Shown here: positions 1 to 7,324 of the stretch, piece after piece | Numbering within the stretch: the stretch's first letter is position 1 | Layout of the letters: each line of letters starts with the position of its first letter | Source: JBJGXI01 sp045635475 | GTDB lineage: Bacteria > Bacillota > Bacilli > Bacillales > Amphibacillaceae | NCBI RefSeq assembly: GCF_045635475.1 | Contig: NZ_JBJGXI010000073.1 | Coordinates: 1-16,714, forward strand | DNA length: 16,714 nt | Reading direction: 5' to 3' | Translations under genes and position numbers: made by a program | The notes under the pieces: model-generated | What the model saw: the letters and a program-made list of their open reading frames with translations, nothing else | What the model was told of the DNA's origin: nothing | Databases searched by the model: none

Positions 1-44
1 TATATATATTCAGTCAAGGTATCTGAATAGTCAATTATTTATCT

Positions 45-73
45 TTGTATTTTTAATATGATTATTTTATGAT
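45..73 (+). promoter_or_regulatory. Candidate sigma-A promoter of the yunF-ypgQ pair
   Basis: A weak -35 box TTGTAT (45-50) lies 17 bases before a good -10 box TATGAT (68-73). The predicted start near 80 leaves a short leader before the GGGGAGG ribosome site at 92-98. Only the -10 box is strong, so this is a pattern match. Confidence 0.4.
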
Positions 74-105
74 GAAAAGTATAATGGTGATGGGGAGGGA
101 TGGTT

Positions 106-960
106 GTGACGATTAATATTGGATTAACTGGCTGGAGTGATCACCCAACTCTGTATACTGATCCAACTCGTGCACGTAATAAGCTTGTTACATATAGTTC
201 ATACTTTCCTGTCGTTGAAATAGATACTTCTTTTTATGCCATACCACTAGAGAAAAATTATCAAAAGTGGGTAAGAGATACACCAGATAATTTTTCTTTC
301 GTTATAAACGCAAACCAGTCTATGACGGGGCATGATCGAAAAAAATATACAAATGAAGAAGCAAAACAACTATTCCAGTTATATCGGTCTTCCATTCAAC
401 CTGTTTTGGAGGCTAAAAAGTTAACTGCAATCTTATTTCAATTTCCACCATGGTTTGATGTTAACAAGGCAAATATTCAAAAGTTGCGTAAAATTAAAGA
501 ATGGTTCCCTGATTTACCGCTTGCGATTGAATTTAGAAATCAATCATGGTTTACACCAGAGCACCGTAAAAAAACACTAGATTTTTTAAAGCAAGAAGGT
601 TGGATTCATTCCATTTGTGATGAACCACAAGCAGGGGAAGGATCTGTACCTATGGTATTAGAGGCTACGGATGCTAATCAAACATTGATTAGATTTCACG
701 GTCGCAATGTGCATGGATGGAATCGAAATGGACAAGAGAATTGGCGTGAAGTTCGTTTTCTATATGATTATAATTTACAGGAATTAGAGGAATGGGTTCA
801 AAATTTGCGAAAACTGGAAAAACAAACAAAACAGATTACTATTTTGTTTAATAATAATTCCGGCGGTCATGCAGCTAATAATGCTTTAACATTAATACGT
901 TTATTAGAAATTCAGTATAAAGGATTACATCCACAACAAATGGACTTATTTGATCTGTAG
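106..960 (+). CDS. yunF: DUF72 (YecE/YunF) family protein
   Basis: This 284-residue protein matches the DUF72 family, which adopts a TIM-barrel fold and whose biochemical role is not established. Family landmarks seen are the N-terminal IGLTGWSDHP, the FPVVEIDTSFYAIP strand, FQFPPWFD, the acidic LAIEFRNQSW segment and RFHGRN. Length is as expected for B. subtilis YunF. An in-frame ATG at 100 is only one base from GGGGAGG (92-98), whereas GTG at 106 has a 7-base spacing, so GTG 106 is preferred. The HD-domain gene follows after 11 bases with its own ribosome site, suggesting co-transcription. No signal peptide or membrane segment is visible, so it is probably cytoplasmic. Confidence 0.9.
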   Translation: MTINIGLTGWSDHPTLYTDPTRARNKLVTYSSYFPVVEIDTSFYAIPLEKNYQKWVRDTPDNFSFVINANQSMTGHDRKKYTNEEAKQLFQLYRSSIQPVLEAKKLTAILFQFPPWFDVNKANIQKLRKIKEWFPDLPLAIEFRNQSWFTPEHRKKTLDFLKQEGWIHSICDEPQAGEGSVPMVLEATDANQTLIRFHGRNVHGWNRNGQENWREVRFLYDYNLQELEEWVQNLRKLEKQTKQITILFNNNSGGHAANNALTLIRLLEIQYKGLHPQQMDLFDL

Positions 961-971
961 GAGTGATGTAG

Positions 972-1577
972 ATGGATGAACGAATCATAATAAGCAAAAT
1001 AGAAGACTATGTGGCAACGCTTTTCAGCAAGGATGCAACAGGACACGATTATTATCATATGAAGCGTGTAGCAACTGTAGCAAGGAAAATAGCAATAGAA
1101 GAAAATGCAGATATATTTATATCAGAAGCGGCTGGATGGTTACACGATGTGGGGGATAGGAAATTATTTGATGATCCAAACGCTGCTAAGCAGGATATGA
1201 TAAACAAGTTAACGAGTTGGGGTGTAGGTCAGGAGGTAATAGCGCAGATCTTATTGGCAATTGATGATGTTTCCTTTAGTAAAGGGCATGTGAAACCAGT
1301 AACACTTGAAGGTAAACTTGTGCAGGATGCAGATCGATTGGATGCGATCGGAGCAATAGGGGTGGCACGTACATTTGCTTATGGTGGATTTAACAATCGA
1401 TTAATTCACACAGAGGAAAAGCAGGAACAAGCAACAGCAACAATTCAGCACTTTTATGATAAGTTGCTATTGTTGAAAGATTTAATGAATACCGATAGTG
1501 CCAAGAGGCTAGCAGAAGAACGACATCGCTTTATGTTAGAATTTCTTCAACAATTTTATAAAGAATGGGATTGTTGA
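972..1577 (+). CDS. ypgQ: HD-domain nucleotide phosphohydrolase (YpgQ/YedJ type)
   Basis: A 201-residue HD-superfamily protein. The metal-binding set is visible: His29 in GHDYYH, the His58-Asp59 doublet in WLHDVGD, and the late Asp in VQDADRLDAIGA (119-124). The DADRLDAIG segment and overall length match B. subtilis YpgQ and E. coli YedJ. YpgQ has been reported to remove pyrophosphate from deoxynucleoside triphosphates; applying that activity here is by family. The protein should be cytoplasmic and divalent-metal dependent. The ATG at 972 is preceded by GGAGTG. It sits 11 bases after yunF and is followed by a strong terminator, so the two genes form a compact operon. Confidence 0.88.
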   Translation: MDERIIISKIEDYVATLFSKDATGHDYYHMKRVATVARKIAIEENADIFISEAAGWLHDVGDRKLFDDPNAAKQDMINKLTSWGVGQEVIAQILLAIDDVSFSKGHVKPVTLEGKLVQDADRLDAIGAIGVARTFAYGGFNNRLIHTEEKQEQATATIQHFYDKLLLLKDLMNTDSAKRLAEERHRFMLEFLQQFYKEWDC

Positions 1578-1585
1578 TCTGTTGG

Positions 1586-1616
1586 AATAGACCCTAGCAT
1601 TTACTAGGGTCTATTT
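1586..1616. terminator. Bidirectional intrinsic terminator
   Basis: A perfect 12-bp stem (AATAGACCCTAG 1586-1597 with CTAGGGTCTATT 1604-1615) closes a 6-base loop. It lies between the stop of the HD gene and the convergent stop of the NlpC/P60 gene. Runs of T or A on both sides suit termination of both. Confidence 0.85.
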
Positions 1617-1624
1617 AGGTTCGA

Positions 1625-2722
1625 TTAATTTTGGATAACAACACGTTTTGCACCTAGATATCGTTGTTTCCAGTAATCTATGTTCATATCATCAACTCTA
1701 ACTCCGTGACCAGAGTTGGCATTGATAAACTGGCCGTTCCCAATATAAATTCCCATGTGTGAGGGTCCGGCTTTATATGTTTCAAAAAAGACTAAATCAC
1801 CAACAGATAACTTTTCTACAGGAGCTGTTTGGTTCCAAAAATCAGTCACAGTTCTCGGCATGTTGTATCCTAATTGTTCAAATACATATTGGATAAGACC
1901 GCTGCAATCAAATCCTCCTGGAGCTGCTCCACCCCAAACATAAGGCGTACCAATATATTGCTTGGCTGTGCTAATTAAAGCACTCGTATCAATGCTTTGC
2001 TTTGTATCATCTTTCTTAACTTGCTTTGGAGCATTGTTTTCTGGAGCTGGTGTTTCCGTTTCACCCGAATTTTCTTCTTGTTGCTCCGTTGATTCAGGTG
2101 TTTCTTCTGTAACCTCAGGCGATTCCGATTCTTCAGGTTCCTCAGGTGCTTCTGCTTCATAGATGGCATTAATTGTTTTCTCACTTACTTGTTCTTTCAC
2201 TTCTATTCCATGATCCAAATGGAACGCCTTTAATGCTTTGTCTGTATTCGGTCCGTAAATACCGTCAATCTTGTCTGAATAATAACCGAAATAATACAAA
2301 GCATTTTGAATCGTTTTGATATCCTCACCCGTGTCACCAGGATGGTAGGTTGTGGAAATTGATTTTAAAGGTTCCATATACTTTTGTCGCTCAATCCTTA
2401 CAAGTGTATCAATTGTCTGCATGTCTCCACGACCAGTAGTGGACAAATTATTGTCCTTTTGAAACTTCTTTAATGCATACTCCGTTAATACACCAAATTC
2501 TCCATCGGCCTCTTTGTCGTAGTACGATAGTTGGTTCAATTTATGCTGAAGCACACGAACCGCCTCATTGTGCTGACCATAGTATAGAGTCTTTGCTTCT
2601 GTTAATACTTCGTTTTGAATAATAGGGTATGCATCCACATAGTAGGCGAACGGTTGACTTAATACAAAACCATACGCCATGGAATGTTTGACTACCTGTT
2701 GCACGTTTCCATTCGTAAGCAT
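1625..2722 (-). CDS. NlpC/P60 cell-wall endopeptidase with two peptidoglycan-binding repeats
   Basis: A 365-residue modular cell-wall hydrolase. Two peptidoglycan-binding (PG_binding_1) repeats are recognisable at about 48-110 (ending DGEFGVLTEYALKKFQ) and 126-188 (DGIYGPNTDKALKAF). A Glu/Pro/Thr-rich low-complexity linker (about 190-235) leads to a C-terminal NlpC/P60 domain (about 246-365). The catalytic Cys273 is in FDCSG and the His322 in SHMGIYIG. The third polar position is Asn334 in FINAN, where many relatives have His. The family cleaves gamma-D-glutamyl-diamino acid bonds in stem peptides. The N-terminus is only mildly hydrophobic, so the export signal is weak or atypical and the start may be imperfect. 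AAAGGGG precedes the ATG. It converges with ypgQ and shares its terminator. Confidence 0.85.
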   Translation of the reverse strand: MLTNGNVQQVVKHSMAYGFVLSQPFAYYVDAYPIIQNEVLTEAKTLYYGQHNEAVRVLQHKLNQLSYYDKEADGEFGVLTEYALKKFQKDNNLSTTGRGDMQTIDTLVRIERQKYMEPLKSISTTYHPGDTGEDIKTIQNALYYFGYYSDKIDGIYGPNTDKALKAFHLDHGIEVKEQVSEKTINAIYEAEAPEEPEESESPEVTEETPESTEQQEENSGETETPAPENNAPKQVKKDDTKQSIDTSALISTAKQYIGTPYVWGGAAPGGFDCSGLIQYVFEQLGYNMPRTVTDFWNQTAPVEKLSVGDLVFFETYKAGPSHMGIYIGNGQFINANSGHGVRVDDMNIDYWKQRYLGAKRVVIQN

Positions 2723-2832
2723 GCAAAAATCCCCTTTCTTATGTTTTGCTCTTATTACTTTTATGTTGAGGTGACTAGAATATGATTTTAATTAATAAAC
2801 GAAATGTTTTTGTAACAAAAAATATGTTAAAA

Positions 2833-2862
2833 TTGTAATACCACTTTGTAACAAACTATATA
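2833..2862 (+). promoter_or_regulatory. Candidate promoter of the metallopeptidase-thyA-dfrA operon
   Basis: TTGTAA (2833-2838) and TATATA (2857-2862) are separated by 18 bases, overlapping a cluster of TGTAAYA repeats. Transcription would begin at about 2868, next to the first possible ATG, which would favour a downstream start codon. This is a low-certainty motif match. Confidence 0.3.
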
Positions 2863-2866
2863 GAGC

Positions 2867-3697
2867 ATGGAAGAAATCATACCTTTTGCGTGCATAATGA
2901 TGATTATAGGCAAACGATTATTAGTTTTGGTTATTGTATTTATCTTTTTTATACTCCCGCACATACAGATTACAAAGCCTTTAAATGGAATTATGCTTCA
3001 AAGAGCATTGGGTCAAGAAGATTTGGGTCATTTACAGAACCTGAATAACTCGGATTTATTAGCTCAATTAATTGTTATGCCTGATCAACTGACAAATAGA
3101 ACAGAACTAATTAAGATGGTGGAACGAATTAATCGAATCGATCGACCGATTTTACAATTATTAGTAAACCAAAAAGTGAAAGTTCGACTCTTTGAAGGTA
3201 AACTTACGGATGAACCATTATTGTATTATTTAAGATGGGACAAGCCGAGAGGTTGGAAAAGTGATGTAACATGGGCTGATGTTCCGGGGTCTGGTGGGGG
3301 ATGGCTGATATCGGCAAAGATTGGTGCGAGTATGCCAGGAAGTGGGCACGGTTCTATTAATCTAGAATTACACGAGATTGGGCATACCGTTTATAAATTG
3401 TTAATGACTTCACCTAATTATGCATTAGCTATACAGGAAATGTGGAATACGGAAGTGAACAATATGTTTGATGGAAAAGCATATTTTATAGATTATCCAT
3501 CCGAGTATTTCTCAGAGATGTTTGCATACTATTACTTTACGAATCAATCAAATCAAGAGATGATGGAAAAAGCACCAAAAACGTATCAATTTTTTAATAG
3601 TTTAAAACTATTAAAACGTCAAAAAATAGAAAATAATTTTTATTCAATGGATTGGAAAGGGAGATCAATATGGTTACAGGGGAACAAGCCTATTTAG
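2867..3697 (+). CDS. Anthrax lethal-factor-like (ATLF/M34-type) zinc metallopeptidase, membrane-anchored or secreted
   Basis: A 276-residue protein with a hydrophobic N-terminal segment (about 17-31), consistent with a signal peptide or membrane anchor, and a C-terminal zincin domain. The zinc motif HEIGH is at 169-173. Downstream, YPSEYFSEMFA places Tyr210 seven residues before Glu217, the same Tyr/Glu spacing as the catalytic Tyr and third zinc ligand of anthrax lethal factor and the Pro-Pro endopeptidases. This supports an active gluzincin; the substrate is unknown. No ribosome site precedes the ATG at 2867; ATGs at 2897 and 2900 are alternatives that would give a more typical signal sequence. 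The 3' end overlaps thyA by 28 bases in another frame, implying translational coupling. Confidence 0.75.
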   Translation: MEEIIPFACIMMIIGKRLLVLVIVFIFFILPHIQITKPLNGIMLQRALGQEDLGHLQNLNNSDLLAQLIVMPDQLTNRTELIKMVERINRIDRPILQLLVNQKVKVRLFEGKLTDEPLLYYLRWDKPRGWKSDVTWADVPGSGGGWLISAKIGASMPGSGHGSINLELHEIGHTVYKLLMTSPNYALAIQEMWNTEVNNMFDGKAYFIDYPSEYFSEMFAYYYFTNQSNQEMMEKAPKTYQFFNSLKLLKRQKIENNFYSMDWKGRSIWLQGNKPI

Positions 3698-4626
3698 ATT
3701 TATGCCGTCTAGTGCTCAAAGAGGGGTACAAAAAAGAAGATCGGACAAATACGGGGACAATATCTATGTTTGGGCATCAGATGCGCTTTGATTTGAAACA
3801 AGGCTTTCCGTTGTTAACGACTAAACGCGTTCCTTTTCGGTTAATTGCAAGTGAATTGTTATGGTTCATCAAAGGAGATACGAATATTCGGTATCTGTTG
3901 CAGCATAACAACAATATTTGGAATGAATGGGCTTTTAAAAATTGGACGCAAAGCGAGGCATATCAAGGTCCTGATATGACGGACTTTGGGATAAGAAGTC
4001 AACAGGATGAACAATTTCGTGCATTATATGAGCGTGAAATGGACAAGTTTAAGTACATGATTATTCATAATGATCAGTTTGCACGTATGTACGGTGATTT
4101 AGGTGCTGTTTATGGAAGACAGTGGCGAGCGTGGACAACTGCTAGCGGTGAAACAATTGACCAGCTTAAACAGGTGATTGCTGATATTAAAACTAATCCT
4201 TCATCACGCAGGCACATTGTATCTGCGTGGAATCCTGAAGACGTACCGCATATGGCGCTTCCACCATGTCACACAATGTTTCAATTTTATGTTGCCGATG
4301 GTAAGTTGTCTTGTCAATTGTATCAGCGAAGCGGCGATATCTTTTTAGGTGTGCCTTTTAATATCGCTAGTTATGCTCTTTTAACGCATCTAATTGCACA
4401 AGAATGCAATCTTGAGGTTGGCGAGTTTATTCACACGTTAGGTGATGCACATATTTATTCTAACCATATGGAACAAATTCAAACACAGCTAGATCGAGAA
4501 CTAAGGAATCTTCCAACATTAAAAATTAATCCGCAAGTTTCATCTGTTTTTGATGTGGAAATGGAAGATTTGGAAATAGTCGATTATAATCCGCATCCAG
4601 CGATTAAAGCACCTGTTGCCGTTTAG
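3670..4626 (+). CDS. thyA: Thymidylate synthase
   Basis: Converts dUMP to dTMP using 5,10-methylenetetrahydrofolate and releases dihydrofolate. The protein is 318 residues, the long form (as in staphylococci and Lactobacillus casei) with an insertion at about 85-135 absent from the 264-residue E. coli enzyme. The catalytic Cys200 is in ALPPCHTMFQF; the phosphate-binding RRHIVSAWNP, the QRSGDIFLGVPFNIASY segment and the C-terminal IKAPVAV are all present. An in-frame TTG at 3652 exists, but ATG 3670 has AAAGGGAG about 7 bases upstream. The start overlaps the preceding metallopeptidase gene, and dfrA follows 23 bases later to recycle the dihydrofolate produced. Confidence 0.97.
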   Translation: MVTGEQAYLDLCRLVLKEGYKKEDRTNTGTISMFGHQMRFDLKQGFPLLTTKRVPFRLIASELLWFIKGDTNIRYLLQHNNNIWNEWAFKNWTQSEAYQGPDMTDFGIRSQQDEQFRALYEREMDKFKYMIIHNDQFARMYGDLGAVYGRQWRAWTTASGETIDQLKQVIADIKTNPSSRRHIVSAWNPEDVPHMALPPCHTMFQFYVADGKLSCQLYQRSGDIFLGVPFNIASYALLTHLIAQECNLEVGEFIHTLGDAHIYSNHMEQIQTQLDRELRNLPTLKINPQVSSVFDVEMEDLEIVDYNPHPAIKAPVAV

Positions 4627-4649
4627 CGATAAAAACTAGGAGGAATACA

Positions 4650-5138
4650 ATGATTTCTTTGTTATTTGCAATGGATCGTAACCGAGTCATCGGTTATCAA
4701 AATGGATTGCCGTGGAGACTACCGAACGATTTAAAGTTTTTTAAAGATTTAACTACATCTAACAAAATTATAATGGGACGAAAGACATTTGAATCGATGA
4801 ATGGACCACTCCCAAATCGTGACAATATTGTGCTTACTAGAGATGATTTTTTTGCATGTGACGATTGCCAAATTGTTCATTCATTAGATGAAATAGTAAA
4901 GTGGAGTGAACAAAATCCAAGTGAGGAGTATTTTGTCATTGGTGGAGGGCATATCTTTGAACAAATTCTTCCTTACGCTGATCGTATGTATATGACTCAG
5001 ATTGACGAGGCATTTCCAGGCGACACATATTTTCCACAGTTTGATGAAAGTGAATGGAAACAAACGAAGAATGAAAAAGGGGTTAAGGACGAAACGAACC
5101 CATATGACTATTACTTTATTACGTATGACCGGGTATAA
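4650..5138 (+). CDS. dfrA: Dihydrofolate reductase
   Basis: Reduces dihydrofolate to tetrahydrofolate with NADPH, the target of trimethoprim. The 162-residue length is typical. Motifs seen are the N-terminal ISLLFAMDRNRVIG, the active-site loop GLPWRLPNDLKFF with Trp22 and acidic Asp27, the NADPH-binding IIMGRKTFESM, and FVIGGGHIFEQ. AGGAGG at 4638-4643 sits 6 bases before the ATG. It follows thyA closely, the usual Bacillaceae pairing, and ends at a terminator whose stem begins inside the stop codon. Confidence 0.97.
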   Translation: MISLLFAMDRNRVIGYQNGLPWRLPNDLKFFKDLTTSNKIIMGRKTFESMNGPLPNRDNIVLTRDDFFACDDCQIVHSLDEIVKWSEQNPSEEYFVIGGGHIFEQILPYADRMYMTQIDEAFPGDTYFPQFDESEWKQTKNEKGVKDETNPYDYYFITYDRV

Positions 5139-5169
5139 AATCACATGAGCGCTTTCGTGTGATTTTTTT
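5137..5169 (+). terminator. Intrinsic terminator of thyA-dfrA
   Basis: A 12-bp stem (5137-5148 with 5155-5166, one G-T wobble) with a 6-base loop is followed by a run of seven Ts. It overlaps the dfrA stop codon. Confidence 0.85.
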
Positions 5170-5275
5170 CCTGCTATTTTTCTAGTTTAGTCAATTTCAT
5201 AATACTAATTTTTAGCTAGCTGTATAAGGTAATTATAAAATTGACTCAGTTACTTCATCTATTTTTAGGTTAAGA

Positions 5276-5304
5276 TGGACGCATTTGCTAATAACTAGTA
5301 TAAT
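5276..5304 (+). promoter_or_regulatory. Candidate sigma-A promoter of the tat operon
   Basis: TGGACG (5276-5281) and a perfect -10 TATAAT (5299-5304) are separated by 17 bases. The leader to the first tatA is about 75 bases. No other convincing structure was found in the rest of 5170-5387. Confidence 0.5.
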
Positions 5305-5387
5305 GAATCCAACGTTTGGCTTAACATAATGATATATGACGTTTATACTTAATTTAATAACAATATGAAGGTTAGAGGGTGTTAAAT

Positions 5388-5594
5388 TTGTTATCTACGA
5401 TTGGTATTCCTGGATTGATTCTTATAGTAATCATTGCACTTATCGTGTTTGGTCCAAAAAAGCTACCTGAGATTGGTAAAGCAACGGGTGATACGTTACG
5501 CGAGTTTAAAAAATCTACGCGAGAGCTATCCCAAGAAGATGATCAAACGAGCAAATTAGAATCAGATAGTAATGCAGATAAAATAAATAAATAA
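5388..5594 (+). CDS. tatA: Sec-independent translocase subunit TatA (first copy)
   Basis: A 68-residue TatA/E protein that would form the pore-like component for export of folded twin-arginine proteins. It has one N-terminal membrane helix (GLILIVIIALIVF), the FGPKKLPEIGKA hinge, an amphipathic helix (LREFKKSTRELS) and a charged tail. GTG at 5379 overlaps the GAGGG ribosome site (5375-5379); TTG at 5388 is spaced 8 bases from it and gives MLSTIGIPG, matching MLSSIGFPG of the second copy, so TTG 5388 is chosen. A second tatA follows after 20 bases, then tatC. Confidence 0.9.
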   Translation: MLSTIGIPGLILIVIIALIVFGPKKLPEIGKATGDTLREFKKSTRELSQEDDQTSKLESDSNADKINK

Positions 5595-5614
5595 TTGCAT
5601 CGGAGTGATGTGTC

Positions 5615-5797
5615 GTGTTAAGTAGCATAGGATTCCCTGGGTTAATTCTAATTGTACTCACTGCATTAATTGTGTTTGGACCATCTAAGCTACCTGAAAT
5701 TGGTAAAGCTGTTGGAAGCTCTTTGCGCGAGTTTAAAAAAGCTACAAAGGATATTGTTTCCGATGATGAGTCTAACAAAATAAATGAAAAAAAATAG
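5615..5797 (+). CDS. tatA: Sec-independent translocase subunit TatA (second copy)
   Basis: A 60-residue paralogue of the preceding protein with the same order: short N-terminus, one membrane helix (GLILIVLTALIVF), FGPSKLPEIGKA and an amphipathic LREFKKA helix. The charged tail is shorter. Start GTG 5615 follows GGAG at 5602-5605. The close similarity and adjacency suggest tandem duplication. Whether one copy acts as TatB, which Bacillaceae usually lack, cannot be told from sequence. Confidence 0.9.
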   Translation: MLSSIGFPGLILIVLTALIVFGPSKLPEIGKAVGSSLREFKKATKDIVSDDESNKINEKK

Positions 5798-5809
5798 CCT
5801 ATGATAGAT

Positions 5810-5845
5810 GAAGGTGTAAGGGTACGTAACCTTACATCTTCTTTT
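5810..5845 (+). terminator. Terminator-like hairpin between tatA and tatC
   Basis: A 12-bp stem (5810-5821 with 5830-5841, one G-T wobble) is followed by TTTT. It lies inside the operon, in the 82-base gap before tatC, so it could be a partial terminator or processing site that lowers tatC expression relative to the tatA copies. GC content of the stem is moderate. Confidence 0.55.
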
Positions 5846-5879
5846 CTGCAAGCGTTTATCGATATCGGGGGTCGTTGAG

Positions 5880-6641
5880 TTGTCCAATGAAAACAAATCT
5901 GCGTATGAAAATGAAAAAGAAATGAATGTAGTCGGGCATTTAACCGAATTAAGAAGACGACTAATCTGGACAGCAGTCGTATTTATCGTATTCTTTATTG
6001 TTGGTATTGTATTTTATAAAAGGATTTATGGATTTTTTGCTGATGACTTCGATTTTACACTGACGGTAACTAGTGTTGGTGATATTGTTTGGATTTATTT
6101 TACAATGGCATTTTTAGTTGCAGCAGTTGGGACTATTCCATTTTTAAGTCTGCAGGCATGGTTGTTTGTCCGTCCAGGTTTAACACCTAAGGAGCGGAGG
6201 GTTTCCTTAAGTTACATACCGATTATTTTTCTTTTGTTTATAGGTGGACTAGCCTTTGGTTATTATGTATTTGTGTATTTAATTTTACCGTTTTTATTAT
6301 CTTTAAATGATGGTATGTTTAATGAAATGTTTACCGTTGATAAATATTTCGGTTTTTTGCTGCGTATAACATTACCTTTTGCAGTACTATTCGAAATTCC
6401 TATTCTCTCGATGTTTTTAACAAGTCTTGGGATATTAACACCTGCGTTTATGCGTAAGACGAGAAAATACGCCTATTTTGTATTAATTGTCGTTGGAACG
6501 ATGATTTCACCACCTGATTTTATTCTACAATTGGTCGTAGCGCTGCCTTTAATTGTTTTGTATGAAATAAGCATTGTTCTATCGAGCATCGTCTTCCGAA
6601 GAAAGCAGCAAAAGCATGATGCGTTTATGCGAAATTCTTAA
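5880..6641 (+). CDS. tatC: Sec-independent translocase subunit TatC
   Basis: A 253-residue polytopic membrane protein that recognises twin-arginine signal peptides. Conserved features are the N-terminal VVGHLTELRRRL before the first membrane helix, six hydrophobic segments (starting about 30, 72, 112, 158, 195 and 218), FTVDKYFGFLLR and the ISPPD motif before the last helices. The start is a TTG at 5880 with GGGGG at 5867-5871 as a modest ribosome site; a downstream ATG at MNVVGHL is a less likely alternative. It follows the two tatA genes and precedes yozE with a 14-base gap. Confidence 0.95.
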   Translation: MSNENKSAYENEKEMNVVGHLTELRRRLIWTAVVFIVFFIVGIVFYKRIYGFFADDFDFTLTVTSVGDIVWIYFTMAFLVAAVGTIPFLSLQAWLFVRPGLTPKERRVSLSYIPIIFLLFIGGLAFGYYVFVYLILPFLLSLNDGMFNEMFTVDKYFGFLLRITLPFAVLFEIPILSMFLTSLGILTPAFMRKTRKYAYFVLIVVGTMISPPDFILQLVVALPLIVLYEISIVLSSIVFRRKQQKHDAFMRNS

Positions 6642-6655
6642 GCGAGGTGAAGCAA

Positions 6656-6874
6656 GTGCGATCTTTTTACCATTATATGATGCGTTACCGTGGTATGAAA
6701 AAACCGACTTTAGAAAGCCGGTTAGCTGATTGGATGTTTAGTGACCACGATTTCCCAAAACAATCAACATCCTACAATGAAATTAGTAGTTATTTGGAAT
6801 GGAATATTCCATTTACAGAAGCCTCCCAAGTGTTTGATCGGCTTTGGGATGAATATCAAACAAATGAAGTGTAA
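6656..6874 (+). CDS. yozE: YozE family (UPF0346) small protein
   Basis: A 72-residue protein of the YozE/UPF0346 family of unknown function, recognised by the N-terminal RSFYHYMMRYRG, the DHDFPKQSTSYNEISSYLEWN core and a C-terminal FDRLWDEYQ. GTG at 6647 lies within the ribosome site GAGGTG (6644-6649); GTG at 6656 is spaced 6 bases from it and matches the MKSFYHY start of B. subtilis YozE. It appears to be the last gene of the tat transcript. Confidence 0.9.
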   Translation: MRSFYHYMMRYRGMKKPTLESRLADWMFSDHDFPKQSTSYNEISSYLEWNIPFTEASQVFDRLWDEYQTNEV

Positions 6875-6879
6875 CAGTT

Positions 6880-6912
6880 ATGACCCTGGCAGTAGCCAGG
6901 GTCATTTATTTT
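6880..6912 (+). terminator. Intrinsic terminator after yozE
   Basis: A perfect 11-bp stem (ATGACCCTGGC 6880-6890 with GCCAGGGTCAT 6895-6905) has a 4-base loop and a T-rich tail. It ends the tat-yozE operon. Confidence 0.9.
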
Positions 6913-6965
6913 GGCTCTTTATTTAAAGTTTGTTGCTTTTAAAACTTCATAATTGAAGTAAACTC

Positions 6966-7277
6966 CGTCGTAGTACTCGTGATTTCCGCTCCGGGCAGTC
7001 GCTTTCCGCGGGCACGGCTTCAGCTAACTCAGAAGCAAAATGCGCTTCTGAGTGGATCTTCAGCTCGCGCTGTCCCGCAGGAGTCGACTGCCCGGAGCTC
7101 CAATCACCCGACGCAAAGAGAAATCCCATTAGCAGCGGAGGAAATCCACTTCGACTCCTGCGGGAATAGTGGCCTAAGTGAGACCCCACAGCGCGAAAGC
7201 GCGAGGAGGCTCACTAGCCCCCCGCGGAAAGCGAAGTGGATTTCCGGAGCGGGTTAACCACTCTCCAAGTTACGACG
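6966..7277. repeat. GC-rich structured palindromic repeat (Bacillaceae-type intergenic element)
   Basis: About 310 bases of GC-rich DNA in an AT-rich neighbourhood, filling the gene-free gap 6913-7324. It folds as two units. Unit one pairs 6988-7001 with 7085-7098 (14 bp, perfect) and has an inner perfect 10-bp hairpin (7027-7036 with 7044-7053). Unit two pairs 7140-7153 with 7232-7245 (14 bp, perfect) and contains GTGAG/CTCAC (7178-7182/7210-7214) and a GCGC stem closed by a GAAA tetraloop (7191-7202). CGTCGTA (6966-6972) and TACGACG (7271-7277) form short end repeats. The sequence resembles GC-rich dispersed repeats I recall from Bacillaceae genomes; copy number cannot be seen here. Confidence 0.7.
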
Positions 7278-7324
7278 CATATTAGCTATTTTGCGTATAA
7301 CAACAAACGTTTAGAAGACAACCT

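Noticed and set aside
1962..2184. Reading frames opposite or beside the Glu/Pro-rich linker of the cell-wall hydrolase
   Set aside because: These are shadows of low-complexity coding sequence and have no independent start signals.
6947..7257. Open frames of 80-92 codons on both strands over the GC-rich repeat
   Set aside because: They follow from the high GC content and palindromic structure, lack ribosome sites, and their translations are low-complexity Arg/Ser/Pro-rich.
6966..7277. A CRISPR array in the GC-rich repeat
   Set aside because: There are no regularly spaced direct repeats; the repeats are inverted and nested. No cas gene is in the window.
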